The notes beneath the pieces are model-generated. The model ran no database searches, was not told the origin of the DNA, and was given only the letters and a program-made list of their open reading frames with translations. Below are positions 1-12,000 of a stretch of 64,000 bases of DNA, one piece after another (within the stretch, counting starts at the first letter, position 1; each line of letters opens with the position of its first letter). The translations under genes were made by a program, and so were the position numbers. The stretch comes from Rhynchopus euleeides (taxonomy: Eukaryota; Euglenozoa; Diplonemea; Diplonemida; Diplonemidae). The stretch is from the NCBI GenBank assembly GCA_963210315.1, contig OY723261.1, positions 930,001 through 994,000 on the forward strand, in the 5' to 3' direction.

Positions 1-1
1 A

Positions 2-3000
2 GATGCTGTACAGTACCGCACGGTCCAGCTCTGCCTGCAGGACCAACAGTTGGGTCTCCAGGAAGAGGCCCCTGCAGGCAAAGATGCTCTTCTGGATGGC
101 ATTGTCGTGCTGCGCCATGCCGAGCTTCGCATCTGTGCACACCATGATGTGGCGCTCGCTGAGCTCCCTGCCCAACAGCTCGGAGAACTGCCGCTGCTCC
201 TGCCCAAGGAGCTGTGCCTGCCGTGTGCGCTGCTCGTGGCGGAGAGCGAGGTCTGTACTCTCCCCGAGGGTGGGCCTGATGTCGAACTTCGGGCGGGTCG
301 CACGGAGGCGCAACACTGCAGCCTGAAGGCTGGCACGCGGCACCTGCAGTTCGAACTGCGCATACAGCCTCTTTGACTCGATGTTGTGCGCAGTCACAAA
401 CTCTGTCGCAGACTGATTCACGAAGGCGAGCCTCAGGATGCGCTCCCGCACCACCACCTCTGTGCACACCGTCAGCACACGCGAGAGGTGCTCCTCACCG
501 AGCATCAGATGTGCCTTCTGGCTGGCACGTGACGCAGGCACCAGCACAGCATGTTCCTCGGGATTGAGCGCACCCCGTCGGGCCAGCTGCTCCGCAGCAC
601 GGTGGGCAAGGTCTGCGTGCACCTCGATACCACGCAGCTCCCCGAGCATGTCCTTCATCTCCACCACGCGGTGGCGGGTGTACTCCTCTGCGCTGCGCAA
701 CTCGCGTGCGTTGGTGACACGCTGCTTCAGGAGGCTGGCAACCGTCATGCGCCAGCGCTGGGTGTGAATCTCCGACAGGAGCTGACGGATGGTCGCCTTG
801 GAACAGGCGAGGTGTTGCTCGAAGTCCACCGCCTTGCACAGCCACTTCGCATGCCACATGTATGCGTCGCTAAGGTTGTACTCCATGGTCTCGACGACCA
901 TCCTCTCAAACGCCTCGTTGTCTTGGAAGCGCAAGCGCAGGGCCCACAGCCTCCTGCCTTCTACGCTGTGCTGCTTTTCGAGCACCACAACAGAATCCGT
1001 ATGAGGCACGCGCAAGGGGAGTGGTGGAAGTCTGCCGTGCAGCAGCGACACCATCCTATGCATCGCAGTCACCGCCTTGCCTGTGACGGCGGCATGCACG
1101 TTGGTGATCTGCTGCAGCGACGACGCGGTGAGGTCCAGCCCCTTGTGTTGCAGAGACAGTTCGCTGAGGAAGGTTGCGATGAACTCCGACACATCCTCAC
1201 CCTGCGTGACGGAGTAACCATCGGCACGCCCTGCAGCGGGTGCCGACAGGGCCCTGCGCCGCTCCCCGAACACCTTACTCCGCACGACTCTCTCCTCGAC
1301 GATGATGTCTATGGCAGCCCTGTGCACCGCGCTGTGCAGCAGCAGCAGCCCTTCCAGCCTCTCCCGCTCGCCAACGCAACGTTCCTCCAGGAGCTTCCGC
1401 GACGGACGACACCCGTTGTCACACGTCGAGGCACGGTCCAACAGGCTCAGCAGGGCGAAGAGCGACGAGCTGTTCCGCACACCGCTCATGGTGGGGTGGC
1501 GGATGATGTGCAGCAGCAGGGTGCTGACCTCCAAGCGCTCCATCAGGCGGAAGAGCGGCGGATCGTGCACACCACTCCCGCTGTCGCCCAGCGTGGTCAC
1601 ACCACTGGCAGCAACAACAGAGTCGGAGCACACAGAGCTGACATCACTGTCAGACGTGTCATACCAGAGCCTCATGGTGTCGGTATCGCCTGTTCTGAGG
1701 ACCAGGTCTGTCACCAGCATGTAGCCCAGGCCCAGCGTGAAGTCTGTAAACAGCAGGAGGCGGACGTGCTCCTCCTCGCTGATCAGGGCGGTGCGGGTGG
1801 TGGCCTCAGTCAGGCCGCAGTGCTGCATCAGCATGGGGCGCACAGCGATAGACTCATGCAGTGTCAGCACGATGCGCTCTGTCGCCTCCTCCTGCTCAGC
1901 GGGTGAGGGCAGCGTCTCGGGTGCGCTGCGCATGAAGAAGTCGTTCCTGCGCATCAGCAGTGGTGGGGTGTCCTCCTGGGCGACCACACTGCGCCACAGG
2001 TGCACCTCACGCCACATCCACAGGTGTGTATGCTGCGGGTGCACACCCTCCGATGCTGGGGCGCGCACCTCGCGTAGCACAGGACGCGCGGCGATGATCT
2101 CTGCGATGATGCGCACCTCCGCATCGAGCTTCTGGTTCAACCCACGGAGCCTGTTGAAGGTGTCGGTGTCCTGCTTCTCTCCATGCTTTGCCACGTCGCT
2201 GGTGTAGGCCTTGTCGAGTGCAGCCATGCCCCACTCCACCTCGGCAGTGCTGTTCGCCTTCAGCGCCTCCGACACGTTGTACAGCGACCCACCCAGGGCT
2301 GCATGTGCCTTCAGGGCGTACTGCTCCTCCATGGCAATGCGGTGGGTGGAGGCGATACTGAGGCTGCGTGTGGCGGCCCGCAGCCACACGCCTGGGACAG
2401 GCACGACGATGCTGTGCGCGCCCTTCCACCACTCCATCTCAACGGCATAGCGTGCGAGGGCCTCATCTTCCTCTGTTGTGTGACCCGTGCTGTACTGCGA
2501 CATGAGACGCGCTTCAGCCGCTTCGAAGTCGTCGTGCCAGTCAGCGGCTGATTTTGGCTCGCGTGTGCGGATGGTTTCCACGTGCAGCGTGCGCAGCGAC
2601 AACACCTTCGCCTCAAGCTCGCGTCTCGTGTCTGCGAACTTTGCTAACTCTTCGGCACGCTGGGCGGCGTGTTGCTGCACCATCTGTGCAAGGTGTGTGT
2701 CGCTGTCACTGCAGAGTTCAGCCATGCACTCCTCTTCATCCACCTGGTGTTCGATGATGCATGTCAGGTCGCCCCGCTCCTTGTTGTCCTCCATCAGCGC
2801 GTAGATCTCTTCCTGAGACTGCTGGTGCTGCTGCGCCTGGGTCATCTCGAGGGATGCAGTCGCTGCCGCCACCAGCTCGTCGTGCTCCTGGCAGAAGGCG
2901 TGCTCCGCCTCCCAGGTGGCCCTCCACTGCCCCCACATGTCGCGCAGCACGTGCATGCATGACGCGGTGTGGGCTGCGCGTGATTCCTGCTCACGCAGCA

Positions 3001-6000
3001 GCTCGTATTCCGCCAGGGCCTGGTCGTGCAGGGCGCAGCGTTCCTGGGTCTCCTGTGCATCGAGGTAGCCGCCAGGGATGGTGGTGGCGAAGTCGACACC
3101 ATCGCTGCAGAGCGGGAAGAAGGGCGACCGCACCACGAGGGGCTCGGCAGCAGCAGCAGATCTCTCCTCGCACACGTACCTCTCGATGTCGTACCACACG
3201 GTGTCGAGGTAGTCGAAGAAAGTGTCGTTGGCCTCCGCACGCTCATCCTCGGCAAACACCTCAAACTCAAAGGAGACCTTGCGTGCCCCGTGCCCTGGGT
3301 TGAACAGCACGCTGAGCTCCTCCAGGCCTGCGGCCACATATGACCCCTTGCGTGACGGGGCCCGTGCGAAGGAGTGGCGTGAGGTGCGTGAGCAGCTGGA
3401 GAGCATCCGCCTGCTGGTGCTCGCTACCAAGCCCCGTGGGGTCCGGGGGGACCGTGGTGAGCGAGGCGCCCTGGGCGACTCGCTCATGGTTGCCACGTCG
3501 GGTTTGGCTGCGTAGTGGACGACACGCTGTGCAGCAAACGAGCGCAGCACGGCGTCCTTCTCGACATAGCTCAAGTTCTCATAGGCAGGGGCCATCATCA
3601 TCTCACGCTGATCCTCCTCCGCTACCTTCAGCATGTCCCGCGACAGCAGCAGTGCACACCGCTTGTGGTACTCTGCCTCGATGGCCCCACGCTCGCGGAG
3701 CATGCAGTGAAAGAACGGGTATTGTGACAGCGCCTGCAGCAACTGCATCGGAGCGGTGAGGCCACGCAGGTGGTCGAGTGCATCACTAAAGTGGGCGACA
3801 TACTCATGCACAATGAGGGACGTGGCCAGGTCTTGCGTGGACGATGCCTCGGTCGCTCTGCGGCGCCCTGCCATCTCACTGTCCACCCTGCAGTGCTCTA
3901 GAAACACTTTGAAGTTGGGGTGCGACACGATGTCAACAGCTGCACCGGAATGTGGGACCACAGCCGCCACGGCAGACACAGGCCCCGCCCCGCCACTGCA
4001 GACGGCAGGCGGCCCCAACAGCCCTGCCACCTGCTGGGGGAGGGGCCTGTCGCCACCGTCGATGTCCCGCTCGAGGGTGCGCAGCGACACCTTCCACCGC
4101 TTCATCAGGGAGTAGAACTGCTCCCCCCTAGACTGGGGAATCGCAGCAGCCGATGGAATCTTTATGCCCACGCTGTCGTCCACAAGCTGCATGTCCTCTG
4201 CGAGCTTCTGAAGTTCGTGCTCAACGAAGGCCATGCCGTCGTAGAGCACATGGAGTGTGTAGTGCCAGGTGCCAGTGACGAGCTCGCGCGAAGCCTCCTC
4301 AGCAGCCTCCATCACACCCGCCTCCACCGCGAGGCGGGCCTGGGTCTCCTCCCAGAACAGGTACGACAGGGAGAGCTCGAGACTGAGGCTCGCTGGGGAC
4401 ACGACGGCACGCACTTCATCCAGCAGGGCGTCGCCAGGATCTGCGCAATGCACGTCTTTCAGGTTGAGGATGTAGCGTGTGCTGCGTGACAGCACCCAGT
4501 CTTTGAAGAATTCATCTTGCGTCTCCAGCGACCGCCCGTACACACTGCTGTAGTATGCAGAGCGCCACCCCTGCTCACCCCCCTCCTCGTTGAGGAGGTT
4601 CTCCGTCTCCACGACACGGAGTGACTCGTAGTAGCGCGCTGCAGTGTCGCTGAAGGTGTGGAGTGATTGCAAAGTGTGACGCTTCAGCTGTTTGCGTTTC
4701 ACAAGGCGTCGCACGTGCTGCTGCAGCACCTCGCTGTACGCGCATGCTTGCTTGGTCATGACTTCTGTTCGCCCCACCAGCTCATTGCACAGCAGCTCGC
4801 GCTTCCGCCTCGTGATCTCCGCCTCCCAGCCATCCAGCACGGTGTTCCGCCATTCGACCACCTCCTCCACTTCCAGTTCACGTCGCAACAGGATCTCAGA
4901 CGATATTGCGACATTGAGCGTCTCGATCATACGGAAGGTGCGCAACGGATCAGAGCACTTGGCAGTGATGCGGCTGGCCGATGTCACAAGAGGTTCTTCG
5001 TGATCAGCCTGCGTCGGGCACAGCTTGGCAAACATGCGCACAGTGCGGTCGGCCTTCTGCTGTGTCACCAGCAGGTCGCGCTCGCCCTCCATCTCAATGA
5101 AGTAGGTATAGCACTGCTTGTAGAACTCTTTGTGCGCCTCGATGCTGACAAGGCTGTCATTGCGCGACATCTTGCTCCAGGCATCATACATGTCACGCAG
5201 TTTGAAATAGAACTGCTGCTCGAAACACAGGCGCGCAACACACTGCGCCGCGAAGAGACTATCTGTGCTACAGCCGCCCATGGCCAGACGCCCCCGCATG
5301 ATCATCCGCACATCGCGCTTCATGGCTGTGACGGTCTGCTCATCCCTACAGATCAGACACGATGCGTTGACGGCGGCAGCATAACGCATCAGCGGCACCA
5401 GCACCTTGTTCTGCAGACGGTACTCCTCCTCAGGACGCGGCAGGTTCCAGTCGACCGGGTTTCCGGGCAGGGGGTTGTTGGCATACACCGCCCACTTGAT
5501 GCTCGTCTGCACCAGTGTGCACCACAGGTCCCACTCTGTCTCGAACTCCTCGATGCTGCCCGTGACGTTGCAGGTGTGGAGCCTCGAGATGTAGAACTCC
5601 CGGATTTTGTGCATAAACGAAAGTGTCATTGTCTTCTGCACAGGGGGCAGCGCTTCAAGGCACATCGGTGCGTCGCTGAGCTTCTTGATCCGCGTCAACA
5701 GCAGCACTCGTTGGTCGCGCTTTCGGGCAGCGGAAGGGGGGACAACACGCTGCTTCTGAATCACATCAGTTGCATCGCTGCGGGTCTGATCCACAGGCTT
5801 CCACTTCAGGAAGTGCACATTGTGCCTGAGCACGATCTCGCCGATAAACCTCTCGAATTCGCTGCGCAGCGTCGCGTTGGAAAGCGACCCCTTCGAGACA
5901 ATTGAGAGCATCGCCTTGTAGTCCAGCAGCACGGAGCCCCACTTCCCCAGGGACATGCCCAGCACCTCCTCCACAGAGGGCGGCTGCTTCGGGAGGTACG

Positions 6001-9000
6001 ACATGAGATGCAGCACTTTGACTGATTCTGCCAGGTCCTTCGCAACAACCTTCTGCTCCTCGTTGAGGGACTGCTGCTGCATCGTGAGGTACTCATAGGC
6101 CCTGCGCGGCACGTAGCGCATCACGTTGATAAAGTTGGGGAGTGGGGGCAGCTGGATGCTGCCGACAGGGTTCTTCTCGATCAGGTCGTCCAGCGTTTGT
6201 TTCATCAGCGCCAGCTCCGAAGCCTGCTGATGGATGGACTGGCGCGCGAAGGCCTTCGATGTGGTGCGTTGCAGCTGCTGCCGCACAAGGTGGACAACCG
6301 CATTGTTCTTCGTCCGTTTCGTCGAGATGGTGAACTCCGTTGTAGCAATCCACTGCGCCTCGATGTAGCTATTCAGCGCAGCATTCACCTCGCCTTTCAG
6401 CGACTCCTCTGCAGCCTCACGCATCAGAGCAATGAGGTTTTCCAGGCGCTGTGTCCGGGTTGCATCCACAGCCCTGGCGTACTGCGCGAGGGTGTCTTCG
6501 GCAATAGGGGCGAACTCATCAGAAACGGTTTGCTTCAGCTCTGCAGCCACCCGCAAATTAGTTTCAACGAGTGTATCGGTGATGTGATCCTTAAGCCTCC
6601 CTGCAAACACCCGCAAGGTGTTGCGCATCACGTGCAGCTTCTGTACAAAATATGTGCATCGCTTTGCGAAGAAGGACATCCGCATCTCTGCCTCGAACAG
6701 CGTCGCAACAGCAGCCTCGAAGGATACGACCCACTTCATTGTCCCGATCTGTGCCTGGTGTAGCAGTATCGACGTTTCGTCTTTGCCCTCCGCATCCTGT
6801 GTGGTCGGGGCTGCGGAAGCAAGGGTGGGACCGCGCGACACCTCTGCCTTGTAGGTCACGATGCCCAGCTCCACGACACGCTCCAGCTGCTGCCGCATGT
6901 AGCTGTAGAACAGAGCATCGTTTGCCAGGGCGGCTACAGCGTTGACTGTCTGGACATAATAGCGCCAGAGGCTGTTGAGGTACCGCTCATCATCGACAAG
7001 ATTCTTCTTCAGGGTGTGCACCTGAGCGACACGTTCTTTGCCTGCGACGTAGATACCCTGCTTCTGGACGTCGAGCTCCATCTCGTTCACAATTTTCCGC
7101 CGGATTTGAATGTCTTCGTCGTAGGCATGCAGCCATGCCTCCCCGCTCTGCAGGTGTTCTTGGGTGATGTCCCCCAGCAGTGCCTCGCAGGGGCGCTGTG
7201 CATGTGGGTCCAGGTGGGACCGCCCCTCGGCGTCGCACATCACAACCTGCAGCAGCTGCTGCCATTCGTCCCATGTCGTGGGGGGGCGGAACTCGTCGTG
7301 CAGGTTCCGCATGAAAGCCCTCACGTTGTCCGCGCTGTCGGTGCCGGGGGGCGCGAAGCGCTCGTCAACCAGCGGCAGCTCCACCGGGTGGAAGGGGATG
7401 TTGACAGCCCACACGGCACGTTCCCACCGCTCTGCGGCTGCATCGAATACCGCAGAGCGGTGCACCTCGTCGAGGGACTTGCGTATGGCTTCGACACGCG
7501 TGCCAGTCAGAAGTTCCTGGCAGGCCAGGTGAACTGGCGTGGGTGGCTGCGTCAGGGTGCTGCGGGACGACACATCAATGTACTTCACACAGTTGGAGTC
7601 TTCGCTCAGCTGTGCCACCAGGCAGTCGTGCTCATAGGCACAGCGCTCCTGAAAGAGTGAGATGTCATACTCGTCGTGCCTCTTCAGGGTGGTGCTCTTC
7701 AGCGCGCAGAGCGAACGCATCTCAGCCACAGCATGCAGTGCGGCACTCTGGTTGGCGGGCACCATGGTGGTCCACAGCTGCAGGGAGGAATGGGTGCACG
7801 ACGCGAGCTCTGTGCGTGTCGTCGTGAAGTGGCTGATGCGTGCGGATGACATCTCCGTAGAACGCGCGCGGAGCAGGTGGATGTGCTTGATCTGCTGCTC
7901 CACAAGGAGCTCCTGCTTGGATGAGTCTGCCATCAGCTTCGCCACTACAGCGGCTGTCTGATTCGTGTGCGCCATGCGTTCGTTGTGGAACTTCTCAGCC
8001 AGCCTTTCCAACTCATCCGCCCATTTGATCTCGGCAAACGTGCGCTGCATGCTCTGCTTCGAGACAATCGACGGGTCGTGCCCTTTGCGGCGCAGCTCCA
8101 CCTCGTGTGTAAAAATGATATCTGAACGCTCCTTGTCGATCCGCTTCTTCAGCTCCAGCACGGCACCCCTCTCCCTTGTGCGCATGCCTTCAATAGACAC
8201 GTGGTGGAGTGTCTGATACTTGCTCTGCGCTGCGTAGCTCAGAACAAGTGAGTATTGCACAGCCTCCTCCTGAAGGACCTGCTTTCGCTGCGACACGTGC
8301 TGCACGGCAAGCTCGTCGAGCTCAAAGCGGTACAGCTCCTCCACGCCCCACATCTCGAGGTTGAAGTGGTACTCCTGTGCAGACTCGTTCTCAAGCTTCC
8401 AGCGCTGCGCTGCCTCCTCCAGAGCCAGGGCGAACAGCTCCGTCTCCATCCCCTGCAGCGCGTCATCCAGCTGCAGGATATTCCGGAATGTGCTGCTGAA
8501 GTCAAACCGCAGGGAGTCTGCATCCTGCGGCAGGGCAGCCCACGAGTGTGCCGGGGTGGCTGCGGCACGGGCCACGGTGGCAGGCCCATTGCCATGTTGT
8601 GACTCCACCTGTAGATCTGCCAGGCCACAGTATGCGGCAAAGACTTCGCAGCACCATTCGTGCGCCGCGTCCTCCATCTCGCGGAGGCGTGCAGTTGCCT
8701 CCTGGAGGTCCAGCTTGGCACTGCCCTCCCGCAGACGCACAGTGCGTGCGACGCCCCCACGTATGCGCCTGACGTGTGGGGCGAGGCAGGGGAAGGCGTG
8801 CACCCTGATGGTTGTGGCCTCCTTGCACCACTCATCGCACATCCCCTGCAGCTCCTCGCAGAATGCATGTGCCAGCTCGAGGTGTGCCTGCTCCTCTGAG
8901 CATGTCGGTGCACCCGGTGTGGAGTCGGGCAGTGGCAAGGCCCCCTGCAGCACCTGCGGGAGTGTGCTTACGTAGCTCTGGACTGCAGCATGGCGGCTAT

Positions 9001-12000
9001 CTTGCACAGCCGAGGCGGCGTTTGCGGGGCCCTCGGTGACGAGGGTGCTTAGTGCTGCGGCCCACTCGGTGACTATGCCCAAGCGTTCGTCCTCCTCGGC
9101 CTGCTGCTGCGCCGTGCAGGGGGTGAGGGTGTCGGCTGTTGCCGCCTGCAGCATGGCGAGGTGCCTCGACTGGTCTCGCTGCATCGTGAAGTAGGTGTTG
9201 TGGTAGACAAACACAATGCTGAGCATGACATTGCGGTGGGACAGCGATTCCAGACGCACGCGCTTCGTGTAGTCGGCTCCCTCCAGGCGCGTCCCCTCCA
9301 GCGCAAGGCCCAGCCCGACGTTCAGGACAGTGTGCGTCATGTTGTGCAGCAGCCGGGCAGGCATAAACACTGTGCGCAGGAAGAACGGGCGTGTGAAATC
9401 GAGCGGGTCTGCCTCACCTGAGACGAGGCGCAGCATCGGGTCACAGACAGATTGCTGGTAGCTCCCGGCAATCATGTCATTGAGTGGGCCAACGTCGAGG
9501 GTCACGTCATAACTGCATGCTGACCGCTGCTCACCTAACCACTTGGCCGCCGCAAGGAACGGGGAACACCCCAACGACAGCTCGGGGTTCGCCACCCACA
9601 CCGGAACCGCATCATACGGACCCTGCTCCGCCTCGAACTCCAGGTAGGACGACAACAGAGCACGCCGCTCCTTCAGCAGGCTGTCGATGTCGCGCCTGTC
9701 GCCTAGCTGCGTCTGTTGCAGTGCCTGCAGCTGCTCTGCAAGGCCGCCTGCCCGGACATACAGGAAGTAGGACGCGTTGAGAGCCGCTGCGCCACCAGAC
9801 ACATAGCCCGGCAGGCTGATGATGTGCTCGACCTCCAGCTGCAGCTTCTGCACCTGCATCTGCATGTCAGCGAAGAGGTCTGTGTCGGCACTGCTGACGT
9901 GGTGCATCATGACGCACCACCGCTCCTCCAGGACCTGCGCCTCCTGCAGGCCTGTGGCAAACCTCTCGGGGACGGCTGCCAGCTCCTTCTGCTGCCGCTG
10001 CAGCACATCGTCGGGCAGCGTGGGGTTGGACACGATGCGCCGCTGCAGCATCAGAAGCTCCCGCTGCCTCCTGTCGCGCAGCATCACAGCCTCCTTGCGC
10101 CACTTCGAGAAAAGCGATTCCGCACCTGAAAGACATTCGAAGGTGACGCAGCACACCGCCTCCTCACACTCCACCTCCAGCACAAGCAGCGAGGTTGTCA
10201 GGTGGAACCACGGCTGCCACCACGAGACCAGGGGGGGCAGCAGCACCGCGCTTCCCGAGGCAGCCATATGGCCCTCGCCATCCTCCCCTCCCCACCCCGC
10301 CTCTGCGTGGTACTGCCGCAGCCACAGCGAGTGCACCGAGTGCTTGCTGACCTGCGACACCGCACCCCGCGTAAGCGGCACCTCCATCAGCCCCGAGCGG
10401 TAGACAGAGTTGAGAGCCTGCGCCAGCGCATCAGCTGCAGGATAGTCCTGCGCCTGGATATAGTCCCCCATGCGGCCCACAAGGTCCTCGAGGGGCAGGG
10501 AGGGCCACGCAGCAAGGCCATTGTGTGACATCGCCACGGCGGCGACAAGTCTAACCAACACCACGTCTGTACTGAGCATCACCGCGCGCGACAGCTTGCC
10601 ATCTGCCCCTCCTGATATGCAGTGGGCGAGATCTGGATACTCTGCGAGATATTCGAGTGACATCGCCGCCGTGACCAGCACCTGGGGAGGGAGCTCCACG
10701 CAGAGCAGCACGTCAAGCAGCACGTCCACACCCTCGTGCGCCACCAGCTCCGCGCATGCCCTGCTGCCGTGCACAGCCTTCTGCACCATGGCAAGCACGA
10801 GAATCATCCCGCGCTGCTCCTCCTTGGAGAGAGGATCCTGCACCTTCAGCACGCGGGCAGCGACGCGGAGTATCTGCGACAGGAGGGGAAGGCCTGCGGC
10901 GTCTTGGCGGAGGAGGTCCGCAGGGGACAGCACCATGTGCGTCGCATGGTAGAGGGTTGCCCAGAAGCAGGTCTGCACCTGCATGCGCTGCCCTGTCGTG
11001 ATGCGCCCGCTGCGTGACGTCAGGGCCTGGATGATGGCCTCCTTCAGGCCCGCCGCAACCAGCACCGCGGCGTTGGAGTAGGATGTCTGCACCAGCAGGG
11101 TGGCGAGCGCCACACTGTGGTAGAGAATCACCCCATCCGACCCAGGGTCCAGCAGCAGACCCACCAGCCGCGCCGCGCCGTGGGAGGTGATGGCGGTGTC
11201 GGCTAACAGCGTCGGATCCCTGCCGCTGTGCACCAGGCAGACCACCGCAGCACCGTGGAGGTCCTGGAGGCAGGGCATGTCGACGTCGCTCTGCCGGTGC
11301 CCCGGGCGGAAGCGGGGGCGCATGTTCGGGAATATGTCTGCCAGCAGGCGCACCGCATTTGGGGTCAGGTCCGCCTTCTTCTGCCTCGCAACCACGGCAT
11401 AAAGACTGACGCAGAGCCGCATCAGCACGCTGGGGTAGTGGGTGCACTGCTGGAGGGAAACGAATGCCAGGCCCCGCTCGATAAGCTGCACCACACCCAG
11501 GCGGATAAGCACCACGGTGGAGTTCGCCCCTGCGCTCGCCGGTTGGAAAGAGGTGAGGTAGAGCGCGAGAAACATGTAGTCCTCCAGCGACTTCTCGGGA
11601 TGGCCCATCTCATCCGTCTCGAGGGAGAACGCTGCTGCGATGGGTGCAGGGTTTCTCAGATACACCAGGGCATTCGTGAGTGTCTCCCACGTGTCTTCGC
11701 AGAAGTCACGCGCCTCGAGGGCCTGCCGCAGCCGGGGCATGTTGTGCAGTTCTCCCTCGCCCATGAGGGACTGCAGCTCCGGGGGTGTCAGGTTCGGCCT
11801 GGAGGGTGTCAGGAACTCAAGGATGCCCCGCTCCTCGATGCAGCGCGACGCGCCTGATCTCTTGAACCGCAGGGAGATGCGGCGGGGGCTCTCAGCGGCT
11901 GGAGGGGTGCCATAGATGAGCGGGCTTACGGGGAGTTGCGACTTCGGGGAGATTTCAACGCGTTCCCGTTTCTCCACATCCTCCTCGTCGAAGCAGGGCC

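Noticed and set aside
551-1906. Long plus-strand open frame (451 codons)
   Set aside because: It is the exact antisense of codons in the giant minus-strand gene; GC-rich codons leave few antisense stops. The same applies to 4,667-5,905, 12,914-14,602 and 18,022-20,052.
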